Origin: Planctomycetota bacterium
GTDB lineage: Bacteria > Planctomycetota > Phycisphaerae > Phycisphaerales > SM1A02
Direction: 5' to 3'
DNA: 36,852 nt
Assembly (NCBI GenBank): GCA_009926625.1
Contig: RFON01000028.1
Coordinates: forward strand, 1 to 36,852
The position numbers were made by a program, and so were the translations under genes. Positions 1 to 9,031 of the stretch are shown piece after piece (within the stretch, counting starts at the first letter, position 1; each line of letters opens with the position of its first letter). The notes beneath the pieces were generated by a model. It was not told where the DNA came from, ran no database searches, and saw only the letters and a list, made by a program, of their open reading frames with translations.

Positions 1-1
1 C

Positions 2-1861
2 CGCGATCTCAAGCCAGGCAACATCCTCGTCACTGAAACGGAGGAGGGACTTCGTCCAAAGGTGATCGATTTCGGCATTGCCAAGACGCTCTCCGCGAGC
101 GCGACCGAGCATCTGCACGAGACCCAATTCGGACAGTTCGTTGGGACACCCGTTTACATGAGCCCCGAGCAGGCGGAGGGTGGATCGGTCGACATCGACA
201 CTCGCAGCGACATCTACTCCATCGGCGTGATCGCCTACGAACTGCTCGTTGGCTCCACTCCCATCGAGGCAAAGACGCTGCAGGCATCGGGCATCGCCCG
301 CCTGCACCGAACGATTGTCGACACGGAGTGCCCGAGACCGAGCGCACGATTCCAGCAGTCCGACGCGACAAAGCAAGCTGAGACAGCCCGTATCCGCCGC
401 ACCGATCCGGCACCGCTGCTGAAGCAGTTGCGCACCGACCTCGACTGGATCGTGATGCGCTGCCTCGAGAAGGACCGCACGAGGCGCTACGAGAGTGCGA
501 GCAGTTTGGCGGACGACTTGCGGCGCTACCTCGACGGCGAAGCAGTGCTTGCGGGCCCTCCCAGCCGCACCTACCGCATCAAGAAGTTCGTGCGGAAGCA
601 CCGCATCGCCGTTGCCTCCGCGTCGATTGCGCTCGTGGGACTGCTCGTGCTGACCGTGCAGATGGGATTTCTCTGGCGAAGTGCCGTGGTCCAGCAGCGG
701 CGCGCCCAGAAGACACTCGAGGTCTTCCTCCAGTCCATCAAGTCGTCGAATGTGCTCGGCAGCCAAGCGGGCGCGTCCGTCCGCGTTGCCGACCTCTTGA
801 AAGTCGCTCTCGAGTATGCGGAAGAGGATCTGAAGAGTGATCCAGACATCCATACCGAACTGCGTGAGCAGATCGCGGAGACGCTGACCTCGCTGACGGA
901 GTATGAGGTGGCGGCGAGGCAACTCGCTGCAGCGGTCGACTACCGACGCGAAACCGCTCGCTCTGGAGTGGATACTGATCGCCTTGCGCTTGCCAACGCG
1001 CTCTACGAGTTCGCGCGCACGCAGTTCTTCCTGAGTCGGCTCGACGACGCGCGGCGCGCCTACGAGGAAGCACTTGCCCTGCGCAGCGAGGTGCTTCCAG
1101 CGAATGATCCCCTGCTTGCCACGACGAAGACGCATCTCAGTTCGGTGCTGTACCGCCAAGGCGATGCCGCGCGCGGCGCTGCGTTGAGTGATGAAGCGCT
1201 GCGCGTTCTCCGCAGCCTGATCGATGACAAGGAAGAACGACTCATCAGTGCCCTCTTCAACCGAGCCGACAACCTGTGGCGCGCGAAGGAGTACGCCGCC
1301 TGTCGATTGTTCCTCAACGAGTGTGCCGAGGCGATCATCAAGGGCTCCGGCCCGACGGACTGGCGGCTCGGCCGCGTGTTTTCGACGCTGGCCGACCTCG
1401 AGATCGTCGACAAGCGACTCGATCTTGCCGTCAAGCACCAGCGGCGCGTCCCCGCGCTGCTCATCGGTCGCTACGGCCCGACCCATGCCACAACGACCAA
1501 CGGGCATCAACGGCTCGCGGAAATGCTGGCGCAACTGGCCGTTGAAGGCGGGAATGTGCGAGGCGATGCCACGGTGATCGACCGCGCGGCCCTCGACGAG
1601 GCATCGGCTGCGGTTCGCGCCGCGATCGAGGGGCGCCGCATCGATGATCGCTCCTATTTGAAGCTCTGCGATTCGCTGGCGCTGTTGTCGATTCTTGCTC
1701 AGTTGAGCGGCGATGACGCCACTGCACTCGCCGTGGCGCGCGAGCATGTGCAAATCCTGCAGACGCATGCGCCGCACCTCGCGGAGAAGGTCGATGCTGC
1801 AGAGCGGCGCGTTGCACAGCTCACGACCGCTCGCCCGACACCATCCCCCGCCACACCCTGA
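2..1861 (+). CDS. Serine/threonine protein kinase with TM helix and TPR-type C-terminus (5' end outside window)
   Basis: The gene enters the window already inside the kinase domain. The first visible codons read RDLKPGN, the catalytic loop of Hanks-type kinases, followed by DFG (visible residues 23-25) and the [11 protein letters not shown] activation-segment end. The C-lobe continues through [14 protein letters not shown] to about residue 180. A basic stretch ([10 protein letters not shown]) precedes one hydrophobic helix at about 204-226, so the kinase should be cytoplasmic and the roughly 390-residue tail on the other side of the membrane. That tail is helical and rich in Ala, Leu and Arg, with TPR-like repeats (for example [13 protein letters not shown] and [13 protein letters not shown]). 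This kinase-TM-TPR layout is common in planctomycetes; the substrate is unknown. The in-frame GTG at 62 is internal, not a start. The stop TGA lies 1 nt before the next gene's ATG, so the two are probably co-transcribed. Confidence 0.9.
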   Translation, partial: RDLKPGNILVTETEEGLRPKVIDFGIAKTLSASATEHLHETQFGQFVGTPVYMSPEQAEGGSVDIDTRSDIYSIGVIAYELLVGSTPIEAKTLQASGIARLHRTIVDTECPRPSARFQQSDATKQAETARIRRTDPAPLLKQLRTDLDWIVMRCLEKDRTRRYESASSLADDLRRYLDGEAVLAGPPSRTYRIKKFVRKHRIAVASASIALVGLLVLTVQMGFLWRSAVVQQRRAQKTLEVFLQSIKSSNVLGSQAGASVRVADLLKVALEYAEEDLKSDPDIHTELREQIAETLTSLTEYEVAARQLAAAVDYRRETARSGVDTDRLALANALYEFARTQFFLSRLDDARRAYEEALALRSEVLPANDPLLATTKTHLSSVLYRQGDAARGAALSDEALRVLRSLIDDKEERLISALFNRADNLWRAKEYAACRLFLNECAEAIIKGSGPTDWRLGRVFSTLADLEIVDKRLDLAVKHQRRVPALLIGRYGPTHATTTNGHQRLAEMLAQLAVEGGNVRGDATVIDRAALDEASAAVRAAIEGRRIDDRSYLKLCDSLALLSILAQLSGDDATALAVAREHVQILQTHAPHLAEKVDAAERRVAQLTTARPTPSPATP

Positions 1862-1862
1862 G

Positions 1863-4604
1863 ATGGATCACACGGTCGGCATCCTCATCGGGCTCTTCCT
1901 GATCTGCACGGTCGCGGCGTCCACGAAGTTCCGCGCTGCGCTGAATCGGCTGAGCGACGAAGACAGGCGCCGCTTGTACTCGGTCACTGCGTCGCGGCGC
2001 ATCGCGGTGCTGGCCGTGCCGCTTGTGGCTGCACTGGCCTACACGGTGGTGGTGTTCAATCGGGCTGATCTGCTCGTCCCTGCGACCGTGGCAGCGCTCG
2101 GCGTGCTGCTGCTGCACGGCATCATCGGGTCCATCATCCTTGCGCGCACCATGGCAGCTGCTGGACTTCCTGCACGCTTCGTGCGCGACATGAACCATGT
2201 TCGATTGATCCGCCTCGCTGGCGCGACCGTGCTCTTCACTGGCATCGTCGTGTGGCTGTGGCGCGGCGGCATCCCGCTTCGCGGCGGGGACCACTGGCAT
2301 CCCGCGCCCGAGGTACCGCACGGCAACGATGCGGCCGAGCCAACTGCGAAGGAGATCGGCGCCGAAGAGATGGAACGCGCGCTCACTGCCGCGGGCAGCA
2401 ACCGAAGCGAGATCGAGTCTGCCCTGCGCAATGTGCCCAGCGCCCAGCGCCGCGCACTGCAGTGGCTCGTCGCGCACATGCCCGACTCAGACCTCCGCGA
2501 ACTCTCGGGCGAATTCCTGCTGCGCCACTGCGATGGCGCATGGTCCGCGTGGCGATCGGCGCCGTGGGCCGACGCCGTGAGCGAAGAACTCTTCCTCGAC
2601 TGCATCCTGCCCTACGCATCGATCACGGAACCACGCGAGGCATGGTTCGACGCAATGCGCGCGCGCTGCCAGCCCCTCATCCAAGGCGCGACATCGCCCA
2701 GTGCCGCCGCGGTGCTTCTCAATCAGCGGCTCTTCACGGCCATCGGGGTTGCGTATTCCCGCAAGCGCCAACGCGCCGATCAGTCCCCAAGCCAGTCGAT
2801 CGAGTCGGGCATGGCCTCGTGCTCCGGGCTTGCGATCCTCTTGATCGACGCGTGCAGATCGGTCGGCGTTCCCGCACGCTTCGTCGGGACACCCATGTGG
2901 CCCGACCGCAGCGGCAACCACTCATGGGTCGAGGTGTGGGACGGCGGCTGGCACTACACCGGCGCAGCAGAACCGACGGGAGACCGCCTCGACGAAGGCT
3001 GGTTCACGGAACGGGTCGCGGAATGCCGAGGCGATGAGCCGCAGCATGCGGTCTACGCAGTCACTTGGAACGATTCGCCCGTGCAGTTCCCCGTCGGCTG
3101 GAGTGAAAACGCGGCGCAACCGATCCGCGCGTTCAATGTCACCGCTCGTTACCTTCGACCAGAACCACCCATCGCGCAGGGACAGGCTCGCATCCGCATT
3201 CGCGCGCTCGACGGAGATGAACGCATCGCGGTGCGCGTCGCGGTGCACGGCGCCGACGATGCATCACTGTTCGAGGGAACGACCCACGGTGAAGGGTTCG
3301 ATGCCAATGACCACCTCACCGCGGTCGTGCCGCTCGGGGCGGCATGCGAACTTCGTTCTGATGCGTTCGCGCCGATGGCGTTCACCGCAGCAACGGACGG
3401 GCAACTCATCTCGGCGCGCGTCGAGGCAACCGCATCGCGAAGCGCGGTCGCAGACTTGCGCCGTTTCATCGCCGTCGCGCCCGCCGACCGCCCCCTCGCG
3501 GCGAGCGTTGGCGAGCAGTCGTTCGCGTCGGTTGCGCTCAGCAAGACTGACGCATCGACCGCGCGCGACATCCTGTGGAACGCTTTGGCTGCACAACAGC
3601 GCGCGGATCGTCAGCGGGAAATCGCCTCGGGCATCATCGAAGTGGACGGCGCCCGCCTGCCAATCTGGTTCAAGACATTCGGTCAACCGCCGACGGGCGG
3701 GCACAGCCTCTTCATCTCCATGCACGGTGGCGGAGGTGCGCCGAGCGAGGTGAACGACCAGCAATGGAAGAACCAGCAGCGGCTCTATGAACCGTCGGAG
3801 GGCATTTATGTTGCGCCGCGCGCGCCGAGCGACACTTGGGATCTCTGGCATCGTGCGCCGGTCGATCAACTCCTCTCGCGTCTGATCGAGAGCATGGTGA
3901 TCGCCCATGGCGTGAATGCAGACCGCGTCTACTTGATGGGCTACAGCGCGGGTGGTGATGGTGTCTTTCAACTCGCGCCGCGCATGGCGGATCGATTCGC
4001 CGCTGCGGCGATGATGGCTGGTCACCCAAACGAGACTCGCCCCGATGGTCTCCGAAATCTCCCCTTTGCCATCCATATGGGCGCACAGGACGCAGCGTTC
4101 AAGAGGAATTCCGTCGCAGCCGAGTGGGGCCGCATGCTGTCGGCATTGGCAGCGGCCGATGCAGGCGGCTACCCGCACCTGGTCGAGATTCACGAAGGCA
4201 AGGGTCATTGGATGGACCGCGAGGACGCGACGGCGCTCGCCTGGATGTCCCAGTTCAACCGCACCGTCCTGCCCAAGCGAATCGTGTGGATCCAGGATGA
4301 TGTGCTGCACCATCGCTTCTATTGGATTGCCGTTGAAGCCCCTGCCGAGCGGACGCGAATCGTCACAACCTGCGTCGGTCAGGATGTTCGCATCGAGGAA
4401 GCCCCGCCGAACTGCCGCATCCTCGTCCGCCTCGATGACAGGCTGCTTGATCTCGACCGTCCCGTGCGGATCTTCCGACACAATCAGGAGGTCGCCAACG
4501 CCCTGGTGCCGAGAACGATGAGGGCGATCGCCCGCATGCTCAGTGAGCGAGCGGACCCTACGGCCGCCCTGACTGCCGAGTTGGAACTGCCTGCGGCGCC
4601 GTGA
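1863..4604 (+). CDS. Membrane protein with transglutaminase-like and alpha/beta-hydrolase domains
   Basis: The 913-residue protein starts at the ATG 1 nt after the kinase stop. It begins with about four hydrophobic helices (HTVGILIGLFLICTV, IAVLAVPLVAALAYTV, a long one around GVLLLHGIIGSIILA, and VLFTGIVVWLW). A transglutaminase-like core follows, with Cys320 in ASCSGLA and His353 in NHSWVEVWDGGW. The usual third acidic residue appears as Glu370 (AAEPTGD) rather than Asp. The C-terminal third is an alpha/beta-hydrolase of esterase type: oxyanion HGGGG, nucleophile Ser695 in GYSAGG, probable acid Asp743 and His782 in GKGHW. A membrane-anchored enzyme that cleaves or transfers on peptides and also hydrolyses esters is plausible, but the substrate cannot be inferred. 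The 3' end overlaps the convergent DUF3817 gene by 47 nt. Confidence 0.85.
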   Translation: MDHTVGILIGLFLICTVAASTKFRAALNRLSDEDRRRLYSVTASRRIAVLAVPLVAALAYTVVVFNRADLLVPATVAALGVLLLHGIIGSIILARTMAAAGLPARFVRDMNHVRLIRLAGATVLFTGIVVWLWRGGIPLRGGDHWHPAPEVPHGNDAAEPTAKEIGAEEMERALTAAGSNRSEIESALRNVPSAQRRALQWLVAHMPDSDLRELSGEFLLRHCDGAWSAWRSAPWADAVSEELFLDCILPYASITEPREAWFDAMRARCQPLIQGATSPSAAAVLLNQRLFTAIGVAYSRKRQRADQSPSQSIESGMASCSGLAILLIDACRSVGVPARFVGTPMWPDRSGNHSWVEVWDGGWHYTGAAEPTGDRLDEGWFTERVAECRGDEPQHAVYAVTWNDSPVQFPVGWSENAAQPIRAFNVTARYLRPEPPIAQGQARIRIRALDGDERIAVRVAVHGADDASLFEGTTHGEGFDANDHLTAVVPLGAACELRSDAFAPMAFTAATDGQLISARVEATASRSAVADLRRFIAVAPADRPLAASVGEQSFASVALSKTDASTARDILWNALAAQQRADRQREIASGIIEVDGARLPIWFKTFGQPPTGGHSLFISMHGGGGAPSEVNDQQWKNQQRLYEPSEGIYVAPRAPSDTWDLWHRAPVDQLLSRLIESMVIAHGVNADRVYLMGYSAGGDGVFQLAPRMADRFAAAAMMAGHPNETRPDGLRNLPFAIHMGAQDAAFKRNSVAAEWGRMLSALAAADAGGYPHLVEIHEGKGHWMDREDATALAWMSQFNRTVLPKRIVWIQDDVLHHRFYWIAVEAPAERTRIVTTCVGQDVRIEEAPPNCRILVRLDDRLLDLDRPVRIFRHNQEVANALVPRTMRAIARMLSERADPTAALTAELELPAAP

Positions 4605-4896
4605 GCCACCCCCGCTTCAGGGCAAAGCGCTCAAAGATCCATGTTGCCAGAGGCGGGATGCCTGCGGCGAGCGCCAAGGCCAATCGGGCGGCGGGCCAAC
4701 CATGCGCAGCGGCCACACGCCACGACGCAACGATGTAGGCAACGAACAGCAGCCCATGAATAGGTCCCATGATGCGCACCCCAATCGGATTGCCGACCTC
4801 GGAGTACTTGAGGTACATCCCGACGAGCAGCCCGACCCAGGACCACGCCTCTGCCACTGCGGCGACTCGAAACAGCCGAGCGTCGGATGAAAGCAT
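4558..4896 (-). CDS. DUF3817 family integral membrane protein
   Basis: A short membrane protein of 112 residues matches the DUF3817 pattern: an N-terminal LFRVAAVAEAWSWVGLL helix, MYLKY, then GPIHGLLFVAYI and a final PPLATWIFERF segment. Three hydrophobic helices are visible. The function of this family is not established. I chose the ATG at 4896 because the family normally begins just before the LFR helix. A GTG at 4956 would add 20 unremarkable residues; it has GGGAGG 3 nt upstream, so it is a real alternative. A TAGGCT element (minus strand 4936-4931) would give the shorter form a leader of about 30 nt. The gene converges on, and overlaps by 47 nt, the transglutaminase/hydrolase gene. Confidence 0.75.
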   Translation of the reverse strand: MLSSDARLFRVAAVAEAWSWVGLLVGMYLKYSEVGNPIGVRIMGPIHGLLFVAYIVASWRVAAAHGWPAARLALALAAGIPPLATWIFERFALKRGWLTAPQAVPTRQSGRP

Positions 4897-4956
4897 CGCT
4901 TGGAGTCCAGAGAGGCGCACCTGAAACAGAAGCCTACGCGGGGGCAGCTCGAGCAC

Positions 4957-4962
4957 TATCCT
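4957..4962 (+). promoter_or_regulatory. Candidate -10 element TATCCT upstream of terC
   Basis: TATCCT matches the TANNCT hexamer seen before many genes here. It would give terC a leader of about 34 nt. No good -35 box is visible at 17 nt spacing. Confidence 0.4.
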
Positions 4963-5002
4963 CCCGCGCCGCCCCGCGGCTGAAAGGCCCGATCAAACCA
5001 CC

Positions 5003-6076
5003 GTGATCCTGCTCTGGTCTGGCTTCATCTCGTTCATTCTGGTGCTGCTCGCGCTCGATCTTGGAGTCTTTCACCGCGGTGCCCACACGGTCGGTTTCGG
5101 TGAGGCTGCCCGTTGGTCCGCGTTCTGGCTCGGGCTCGGCGCAGCCTTCAGCGTGTTCATCTGGTTTGCCTTTGAAAATCAGTGGTTTGGGCTGGGTCTG
5201 CGCCCAGACCCAGTGGATGGCACCGTGCTCAACGGCACCGAAGCAGCCAGCAAGTACCTCACCGGCTGGCTGATCGAGCAGTCATTGAGCGTTGACAACC
5301 TCTTCGTCATCGCGGTGATCTTCTCGTCATTCGCGGTGCCGTCGGCGTATCAGCACAGGCTGCTTTTTTGGGGGATTCTGGGGGCAATTGTGCTGCGCGG
5401 CATCATGATCGGCGTCGGAATCCAACTGATCCAGATGTTCCACTGGTTGCTGTTCGTGTTCGGCGGCATTCTGGTTGTCACGGCCCTCAAACTGCTGTTC
5501 AGCAAGGAATCGCACTCGGACCCTTCGCTCAGTTTCAGCGTTCGACTGACCAAGCGCTTCTTCCGAGTGACCGACCGCTACCACGGCAACCGATTTGTCG
5601 TCTGGCGTCCGCAACTCGGCGACAGCCATTCGAGCGTTGTTCCCGAAGAATCCGCAAGCCTGCTCAGCGACCGAGCGATCGCCGCGGCGCCGAGCGGCGC
5701 CATGCTGTTGACCCCCCTTGCGGTTGCACTCGTGACCGTTGAGGCCACGGATGTCGTGTTCGCGGTGGACTCGATCCCGGCGATCTTCACCATCACGGCC
5801 GACCCGTTCATCGTTTTCACGAGCAACATCTTTGCCATTCTCGGACTCCGCTCGCTCTTCTTCCTGCTTGCGGGACTGCTCGACCGATTTCATGCCCTGC
5901 GCTACTCGCTTGCCGCCATACTCCTGCTGATCGGATTCAAGATGTTCTTCGCCGATTGGCTAAAGGAGGTGGTCGGAAAGCAGTTCAACTTGGTGTTGCT
6001 CGGGGCGGTGGCAGCAACACTTGCCGCTGGCGTTGCGGTTTCGATCCTTACGAGCCCAACCAAAGATCGCCGTTGA
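5003..6076 (+). CDS. TerC family integral membrane protein
   Basis: The 357-residue protein, GTG start, has the TerC family architecture of seven to nine hydrophobic helices with conserved acidic residues inside the membrane. Diagnostic motifs are SVDNLFVIAVIF (Asp98) and VEATDVVFAVDSIPAIF (Glu247, Asp250), followed by FTSNIFAILGLRSLFF near the C-terminus. A cytoplasmic loop of about 60 residues (roughly 170-230) separates the two halves. TerC proteins are associated with tellurium resistance and, in several bacteria, with manganese export or metallation of exported proteins; here I infer metal-ion transport only. There is no tellurite gene cluster nearby. No clear Shine-Dalgarno precedes the GTG. 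The gene is followed by an AT-rich palindrome at 6079-6090. Confidence 0.9.
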   Translation: MILLWSGFISFILVLLALDLGVFHRGAHTVGFGEAARWSAFWLGLGAAFSVFIWFAFENQWFGLGLRPDPVDGTVLNGTEAASKYLTGWLIEQSLSVDNLFVIAVIFSSFAVPSAYQHRLLFWGILGAIVLRGIMIGVGIQLIQMFHWLLFVFGGILVVTALKLLFSKESHSDPSLSFSVRLTKRFFRVTDRYHGNRFVVWRPQLGDSHSSVVPEESASLLSDRAIAAAPSGAMLLTPLAVALVTVEATDVVFAVDSIPAIFTITADPFIVFTSNIFAILGLRSLFFLLAGLLDRFHALRYSLAAILLLIGFKMFFADWLKEVVGKQFNLVLLGAVAATLAAGVAVSILTSPTKDRR

Positions 6077-6078
6077 GT

Positions 6079-6090
6079 TATAGGACTATA
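6079..6090. other. AT-rich inverted repeat TATAGGACTATA after terC
   Basis: TATAG-GA-CTATA starts 3 nt after the terC stop and stands out in this GC-rich DNA. It could be an operator or a promoter part for the downstream PEP-CTERM gene. Apart from this palindrome, a TTGACA at 6159-6164 without a convincing -10, and the SD at 6261, I see nothing else in 6077-6272. Confidence 0.35.
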
Positions 6091-6272
6091 TCGTGGAGGG
6101 ACGATCGTTGGTGCCGTCTGTCCCAGAAGGTTTGTTGGTCGAATATTTGCAGCTTTCTTTGACATCGAGTGATTCCGCGCCATGATGCCTTGGTCCGGAG
6201 GGGGGTGAAGGGGTCGAGTCGGAAGTGGTATTTCCGCTCGGCGAGAATTCCCTACTTGTTGGAGATTTAAAG

Positions 6273-6818
6273 ATGAAGACTGTGCTTGCTGGCGTTTCCC
6301 TCGCCGCTCTCGTTGGTGCAGCCGCATCCGCGGATGTCACCTATTCCTTCTCGAACCAGACCTGGACCGGATTCAACTTCAGTCAGGCTTTTGCGGCAGG
6401 CACGCTGCAGGGCTCACTGACTGGTGCATCGATCAATGTGACGCTCAACTCGTCGGTTTCTTTCACCTACGCGGACGACTGCACGCTCTATGTTGGCCCA
6501 AACCCAATCGCCCTCGGCGGTGCGCTCCAGTGCGGAGGTTTCTCGAACCTGAACGCAACACAGCGTTACGGCTGGCCAAACGGCGCCTCGTCGGCACCAG
6601 GGACTACTTCCATCGGCACCGTCAACTTCACTTCGGCCGTCAACTTCAGCGGCACCGCTTCTGATCTGACCGTCTGGATCGGAAACGGCTACGGCGCTGC
6701 GGGAACCTCAGGCACCTTCACTGGTTCCATCACCCTGATCGGCGTCAATCAGGTTCCAGCTCCTGGCGCGCTTGCGCTGCTCGGACTGGCAGGGCTCGCG
6801 GGTCGCCGTCGTCGCTGA
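6273..6818 (+). CDS. Secreted protein with PEP-CTERM-like sorting tail
   Basis: A 181-residue exported protein. It begins with a signal peptide (MKTVLAGVSLAALVGAAASA), followed by a Ser/Thr/Asn/Gly-rich beta-type body with no recognised catalytic motif. It ends in a PEP-CTERM-like tail: VPAPGALALLGLAGL and a terminal RRRR. Such tails are known to be recognised by exosortase-type transpeptidases that remove the tail and attach the protein to the surface; no exosortase gene is in this window. The start is the ATG at 6273 because GGAG at 6261-6264 sits 8 nt upstream and a proper signal peptide begins there; an upstream in-frame start at 6225 would add 16 residues before it. A rho-independent terminator lies at 6974-7008. 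Confidence 0.8.
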   Translation: MKTVLAGVSLAALVGAAASADVTYSFSNQTWTGFNFSQAFAAGTLQGSLTGASINVTLNSSVSFTYADDCTLYVGPNPIALGGALQCGGFSNLNATQRYGWPNGASSAPGTTSIGTVNFTSAVNFSGTASDLTVWIGNGYGAAGTSGTFTGSITLIGVNQVPAPGALALLGLAGLAGRRRR

Positions 6819-6848
6819 CTGTGACGAACGGTTCTCGGTAGCTTTTGT

Positions 6849-6862
6849 GCTCGCTTGCGAGC
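6849..6862. repeat. Inverted repeat GCTCGC-TT-GCGAGC
   Basis: A perfect 6-bp inverted repeat with a 2-nt centre, 30 nt after the PEP-CTERM gene stop. It is the first of four dyads in the 250-nt gap between two convergent genes. Confidence 0.5.
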
Positions 6863-6894
6863 GACGAATGTTGCCGGATCCAAGGCCAAGGCCA

Positions 6895-6910
6895 GCCCCA
6901 AAGTTGGGGC
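6895..6910. repeat. Inverted repeat GCCCCAA-AG-TTGGGGC within CCAAGG repeats
   Basis: A perfect 7-bp dyad is embedded in short CCAAGGC repeats covering about 6880-6925. It is not followed by a T-run on either strand, so it is probably not an intrinsic terminator by itself. It may be a structured 3' UTR element or protein-binding site. Confidence 0.5.
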
Positions 6911-6931
6911 CAAGGCTAGGCCAAAGTTAAT

Positions 6932-6956
6932 GGTCGCTCGCCATGCGCTAGCGACC
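6932..6956. repeat. Inverted repeat GGTCGCT...AGCGACC
   Basis: 7-bp arms at 6932-6938 and 6950-6956 enclose an 11-nt loop. Read on the minus strand, the arm is followed by ATTAACTTT, so it could weakly terminate the convergent GAPDH transcript. Confidence 0.4.
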
Positions 6957-6973
6957 GTCAAGTAGGTCTTCAA

Positions 6974-7008
6974 GGGGATGCTCCTCGGCAGGGGCATCCC
7001 TTTTTTCC
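6974..7008 (+). terminator. Rho-independent terminator
   Basis: Arms GGGATGC (6975-6981) and GCATCCC (6994-7000) form a GC-rich stem followed directly by TTTTTTCC. The orientation fits termination of the plus-strand PEP-CTERM transcript, about 155 nt after its stop codon. Confidence 0.85.
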
Positions 7009-7068
7009 TTTTCTGAGCTTTTCTGAGCTTTGCAGCGCAGTCCGCTGCCTGCCCCATCCGCCCCAGCG

Positions 7069-8091
7069 TTATCGGACGCCGTCCCTTGACGACATGTAGG
7101 CGAGCATGTCGACACAACGGTTCGCGTAGCCCGCTTCGTTGTCGTACCAGGCAACGAGTTTGAAGAAGCGGTCGTTCAGTTGAACGCACGCCCCAACATC
7201 GAAGATGGATGAACGCGGATCGCCCACAAAGTCGCTCGAAACCACTTCCTCGTCGGTCACGCCGAGAACGCCGCACATCGGCCCCTCAGCGGCGGCCCGC
7301 ATGAATCCCGTGATCTCCTCGAGGGAGGTGGCGCGCGACGGCTTGAATGTGAGATCCACGCATGACACCGTGGCGGTCGGCACTCGGAACGACATCCCAG
7401 TCAGCTTGCCCTTCGTCGCTGGCAGGCACAGCGCGACGGCTTTCGCTGCACCCGTCGATGCTGGAATGATGTTCATGTAACCGTTGCGCCCGCCGCGCCA
7501 ATCCTTCTTGCTCGGACCGTCCTGCGTTGGCTGCGTTGCGGTAACTGCGTGAACCGTGGTCATCAGCCCCTCCTCCAGCCCCACCGAATCGAGCAGGACC
7601 TTGACCACAGGAGCAAGGCAGTTCGTGGTGCAGGACGCATTCGACACCACCTGATGGACGGTCGGGTCGAACTGTTCGTGATTCACTCGATAGACAAGCG
7701 TTGGAACTTCACGATCGCTCTTCGTCGGAGCCGAAATGAGGACGCGGCGGCAGCCGGCGTCGATGTGCTTGCGAGCATCGTCGATGGCCGTGAACAGTCC
7801 AGTCGATTCGATCACATAGTCCACTCGATGCGCCCGCCACGGGAGTTGCGCAGGGTCCTTCACCGCACAGCACTCGGTCCGCTTGGATCCATCCACGATG
7901 GCTGACCCGTCCGCGCGCACCCCAGGACCAAACCGCCCGTGCATCGTGTCGTGACGGAGTAGGTACGCGAGGTTGTCTGCTGGCACCAGATCGTTGATCG
8001 CCACGACTTCCATGTCAGTGCGAGATGCAATGATGCGGTAGACGAGACGGCCGATGCGACCGAATCCATTGATGGCAACGCGAATGGGCAT
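7069..8091 (-). CDS. gap: Type I glyceraldehyde-3-phosphate dehydrogenase
   Basis: This 340-residue enzyme oxidises and phosphorylates glyceraldehyde 3-phosphate with NAD(P) in glycolysis. The Rossmann start [11 protein letters not shown] is at the N-terminus, and Asp in AINDL suggests NAD preference. The catalytic Cys154 lies in NASCTTNC, and the C-terminal [11 protein letters not shown] segment is conserved. Length is normal for the family. The start at 8091 is fixed by GGAGGAG 3 nt upstream and by the family N-terminus [12 protein letters not shown]; in-frame upstream sequence up to 8493 has no homology and belongs to the neighbouring SDR locus. A hairpin at 8131-8148 and a TAATCT element at 8164-8159 lie in the leader. 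It runs convergent to the PEP-CTERM gene. Confidence 0.97.
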   Translation of the reverse strand: MPIRVAINGFGRIGRLVYRIIASRTDMEVVAINDLVPADNLAYLLRHDTMHGRFGPGVRADGSAIVDGSKRTECCAVKDPAQLPWRAHRVDYVIESTGLFTAIDDARKHIDAGCRRVLISAPTKSDREVPTLVYRVNHEQFDPTVHQVVSNASCTTNCLAPVVKVLLDSVGLEEGLMTTVHAVTATQPTQDGPSKKDWRGGRNGYMNIIPASTGAAKAVALCLPATKGKLTGMSFRVPTATVSCVDLTFKPSRATSLEEITGFMRAAAEGPMCGVLGVTDEEVVSSDFVGDPRSSIFDVGACVQLNDRFFKLVAWYDNEAGYANRCVDMLAYMSSRDGVR

Positions 8092-8130
8092 GACTCCTCC
8101 AAGATCCGCCGAGGCGGGTGACTGCACACT

Positions 8131-8148
8131 GCGGCGCTCGTGCGCCGC
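8131..8148 (-). other. Hairpin in the gap leader (GCGGCGC-TCGT-GCGCCGC)
   Basis: A perfect 7-bp stem with a 4-nt loop lies between the SDR stop and the GAPDH start. No T-run follows on the minus strand, so it is not a classic terminator. It could be an mRNA leader structure. Confidence 0.5.
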
Positions 8149-8158
8149 AAAGGGGGGA

Positions 8159-8164
8159 AGATTA
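8159..8164 (-). promoter_or_regulatory. Candidate -10 element TAATCT for gap
   Basis: TAATCT overlaps the SDR stop codon and would give gap a leader of about 60 nt that carries the hairpin and a strong SD. No convincing -35 was found. Confidence 0.35.
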
Positions 8165-9031
8165 GTGGCGCACCGATTCCCCCGCATCGCTCCCCTCGCG
8201 CGCGAGCTGGCGCACCCGACGGTTCGCTTCGCGCCGAAGGACAAGGTCGAAGAGCCACGGGCAGGCATTGAACAGGGCGGCCGACAGACGGACGATCTCG
8301 CTCGTCCAGACCTCCGATCGAGGACGCCGAAGGCAATCGATGATCGCGTCCGCGACGCGCTCGGGGGGCTGCAGCGCCCAGCGCGGGGCATGCTCAGGGA
8401 CCGCGCCGCCACGCAGTCCGCTGCGCGCAGCACTCTCGGAAAAGAACTCCGTCGTTGTCGTGATGGGATGCACGCTGGCGACTTCGATGCCATGCGGGAG
8501 CAGCTCGAATCGCATGGCGCGGCAGATGGACTCCTGCGCGGCCTTGGATGCTGCGTATGCGCCGTGCCCCGGCAACGAGAACTTCGACAGGCAACTCGAG
8601 CACATCAGGAGGTGCCCACCCCGCCCAGCGGCTCGCAGGCGACGCGCCGATTCGCGCAGGAGCGCCACGGACGCGAAGAAGTTCACTTCGAAGATCGCGC
8701 GGAGGTCCGCGTCCGGAGTCAAGTGCACATCGCGCTCAAGCCCGTAACCAGCGTTGGCGAACACCACATCAAATCGGCCGAATTGGCGCTCAGCCTCGTC
8801 AAGCAGTTGGCGCTCATGCCCTGCGTGCGCCACATCGAGGGCGACGATGCGAGCGCGCCGACCAAGAGACTCGACGACCTGCGCAACCCCCGCGAGACGA
8901 TCTTGCCGACGCGCAGCCAGAAGCACATCCATCCCCGCGCGTGCCATCGCGACCGCTGTCGCAGCGCCTATGCCGCTCGAGGCGCCCGTCACGATCGCCA
9001 CCTGTCCCGTCAGGATCCTGCCCATGTCCAT
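8162..9031 (-). CDS. Short-chain dehydrogenase/reductase (SDR)
   Basis: A 289-residue classical SDR. The cofactor motif TGASSGIG is at residues 15-22, NAG at 93-95, catalytic Ser in CSS (145-146), Tyr159 and Lys163 in YAASK. The basic RR after the second strand ([10 protein letters not shown]) hints at NADPH preference. The C-terminal part is longer than in the shortest SDRs and hydrophobic near [11 protein letters not shown], suggesting membrane association. The substrate is unknown. The start is set at 9031 because the upstream gene's TGA and this ATG form TGATG, typical of translational coupling. It lies downstream of the aldose-epimerase-like gene in a two-gene unit. Confidence 0.88.
   Translation of the reverse strand: MDMGRILTGQVAIVTGASSGIGAATAVAMARAGMDVLLAARRQDRLAGVAQVVESLGRRARIVALDVAHAGHERQLLDEAERQFGRFDVVFANAGYGLERDVHLTPDADLRAIFEVNFFASVALLRESARRLRAAGRGGHLLMCSSCLSKFSLPGHGAYAASKAAQESICRAMRFELLPHGIEVASVHPITTTTEFFSESAARSGLRGGAVPEHAPRWALQPPERVADAIIDCLRRPRSEVWTSEIVRLSAALFNACPWLFDLVLRREANRRVRQLAREGSDAGESVRH

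Noticed and set aside
3264..4481. 405-codon minus-strand frame
   Set aside because: It is antisense to the hydrolase domain of the transglutaminase/esterase gene, with no recognisable domain or start signal.
6159..6187. TTGACA at 6159-6164 as -35 of a promoter
   Set aside because: The position 17 nt downstream reads ATGATG, which is a poor -10, and it does not match the TANNCT pattern of this genome.
8092..8493. In-frame N-terminal extension of GAPDH
   Set aside because: The family N-terminus and a strong GGAGGAG site are at 8091; the extension lies antisense-free but in another frame of the SDR gene and has no homology.
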